From the NCBI RefSeq assembly GCF_900187065.1, contig NZ_LT906483.1, forward strand, positions 2,604,001 to 2,668,000: 64,000 nucleotides of DNA, read 5' to 3'. This document shows positions 63,713 to 64,000 of the stretch, one piece after another. The stretch's first letter is position 1, and each line of letters begins with the position of its first letter. This DNA comes from Mycolicibacterium thermoresistibile (lineage in GTDB: Bacteria > Actinomycetota > Actinomycetes > Mycobacteriales > Mycobacteriaceae). The translations under genes and the position numbers were made by a program. The notes below the pieces were generated by a model. The model worked only from the letters and a program-made list of their open reading frames with translations. It did no database searches and was not told where the DNA came from.

Positions 63713-64000
63713 TTAGTGCGCATCGCGGCTGTGGATGTTGGTGAGCGCGTCGCTGAGGTCGTCGGGTAATGGGTCGGCGGCGGTCAGGATTTGTTGGCCG
63801 GCGCGGATCTGCACGGTGCGGTAGCGGCGTGCGGTGCGCACGAACTTCTTGATGCTCCAACCTGTTCGGTGCTCGATCCAGTGCGAGACCGCCATGGCCG
63901 CGAAGACGATCGTCAGGTGGGCCTCGATGGAGTCGCGGGTGCGGTGATAGATCGGCCGGGCGGCCAGGTCGTGTTTGGACATCCGGAAGGACTTCTCGAT
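63713..64000 (-). mobile_element. IS1634/IS4-type transposase, C-terminal part (cut by window edge)
   Basis: The last 95 codons of a transposase run in from the right edge. IEKSFRMSKHDLAARPIYHR and DSIEAHLTIVFAAMAVSHWIE contain the conserved Tyr/His-rich end of DDE transposases of the IS1634 family, including the catalytic Glu region. It stops with TAA at 63713. The element's end probably lies within the next 50 bp towards 63660. Confidence 0.8.

Overview
The window is high-GC actinobacterial DNA, very probably from an environmental, Mycolicibacterium-type mycobacterium. Four things point there. Both flanks follow the gene order of the M. tuberculosis Rv1454c-Rv1473 region. A full yrbE/mce locus is present. 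One gene encodes MptB, the mannosyltransferase of lipomannan synthesis. Several genes have leaderless starts, with a -10 box exactly 6 nt before an ATG or GTG.

Layout. Positions 1-1470 hold the left conserved flank: an ABC-F ATPase cut by the window edge, an EchA12-type crotonase and a thioredoxin. Positions 50493-63089 hold the right conserved flank: sufR-B-D-C-S-U-T on the minus strand, then mptB, an ABC exporter pair, ctaA, an Rv1455-like gene and qor. The roughly 49 kb between them is accessory compared with M. tuberculosis, which has only fadE15, a PE_PGRS gene, ctpD and trxA there.

The accessory segment starts with a PPOX protein, a frameshifted UvrA-like ATPase, a coiled-coil protein and an epimerase. 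A possible defence cluster follows (5984-10323): a zinc-hook SMC/Rad50-like ATPase with a small HEPN-like partner, and an Mrr-like nuclease with a small basic protein. Two IS256-family elements, one truncated by the other, and a broken small gene come next (10387-13363).

The core of the segment is a catabolic and import cluster (13496-38903). It contains a two-component StyA/StyB-like flavin monooxygenase, a LinB-type haloalkane dehalogenase, a complete Mce importer (yrbEA, yrbEB, mceA-F), an SDR, a fumarylacetoacetase-family hydrolase, an HsaA-like flavin monooxygenase, an acyl-CoA ligase, an NmrA-like reductase, a four-part Rieske ring-hydroxylating dioxygenase and a dienelactone hydrolase-SnoaL fusion. 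A divergent AraC-family regulator sits at its head. Four copies of a two-half-site direct repeat (7-bp halves, exactly 20 bp apart) lie upstream of the transcription units. In two cases a TTGACT -35 box sits exactly 20 nt further on. I read this as one AraC-controlled regulon for taking up and degrading a hydrophobic, possibly halogenated, aromatic compound. The substrate is unknown and no ring-cleavage dioxygenase is present.

Next comes a divergent P450/ferredoxin/TetR and ALDH/ADH/acyl-CoA ligase cluster around a palindromic operator (38916-45179). It is followed by a HhH-like protein, a diguanylate cyclase, an Xre/RES toxin-antitoxin pair with its own palindrome, and a large protein of unknown function. 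The right edge has a Gly-rich C-terminal fragment beside an IS1634-type transposase that runs out of the window. No tRNA, rRNA or CRISPR array was seen.
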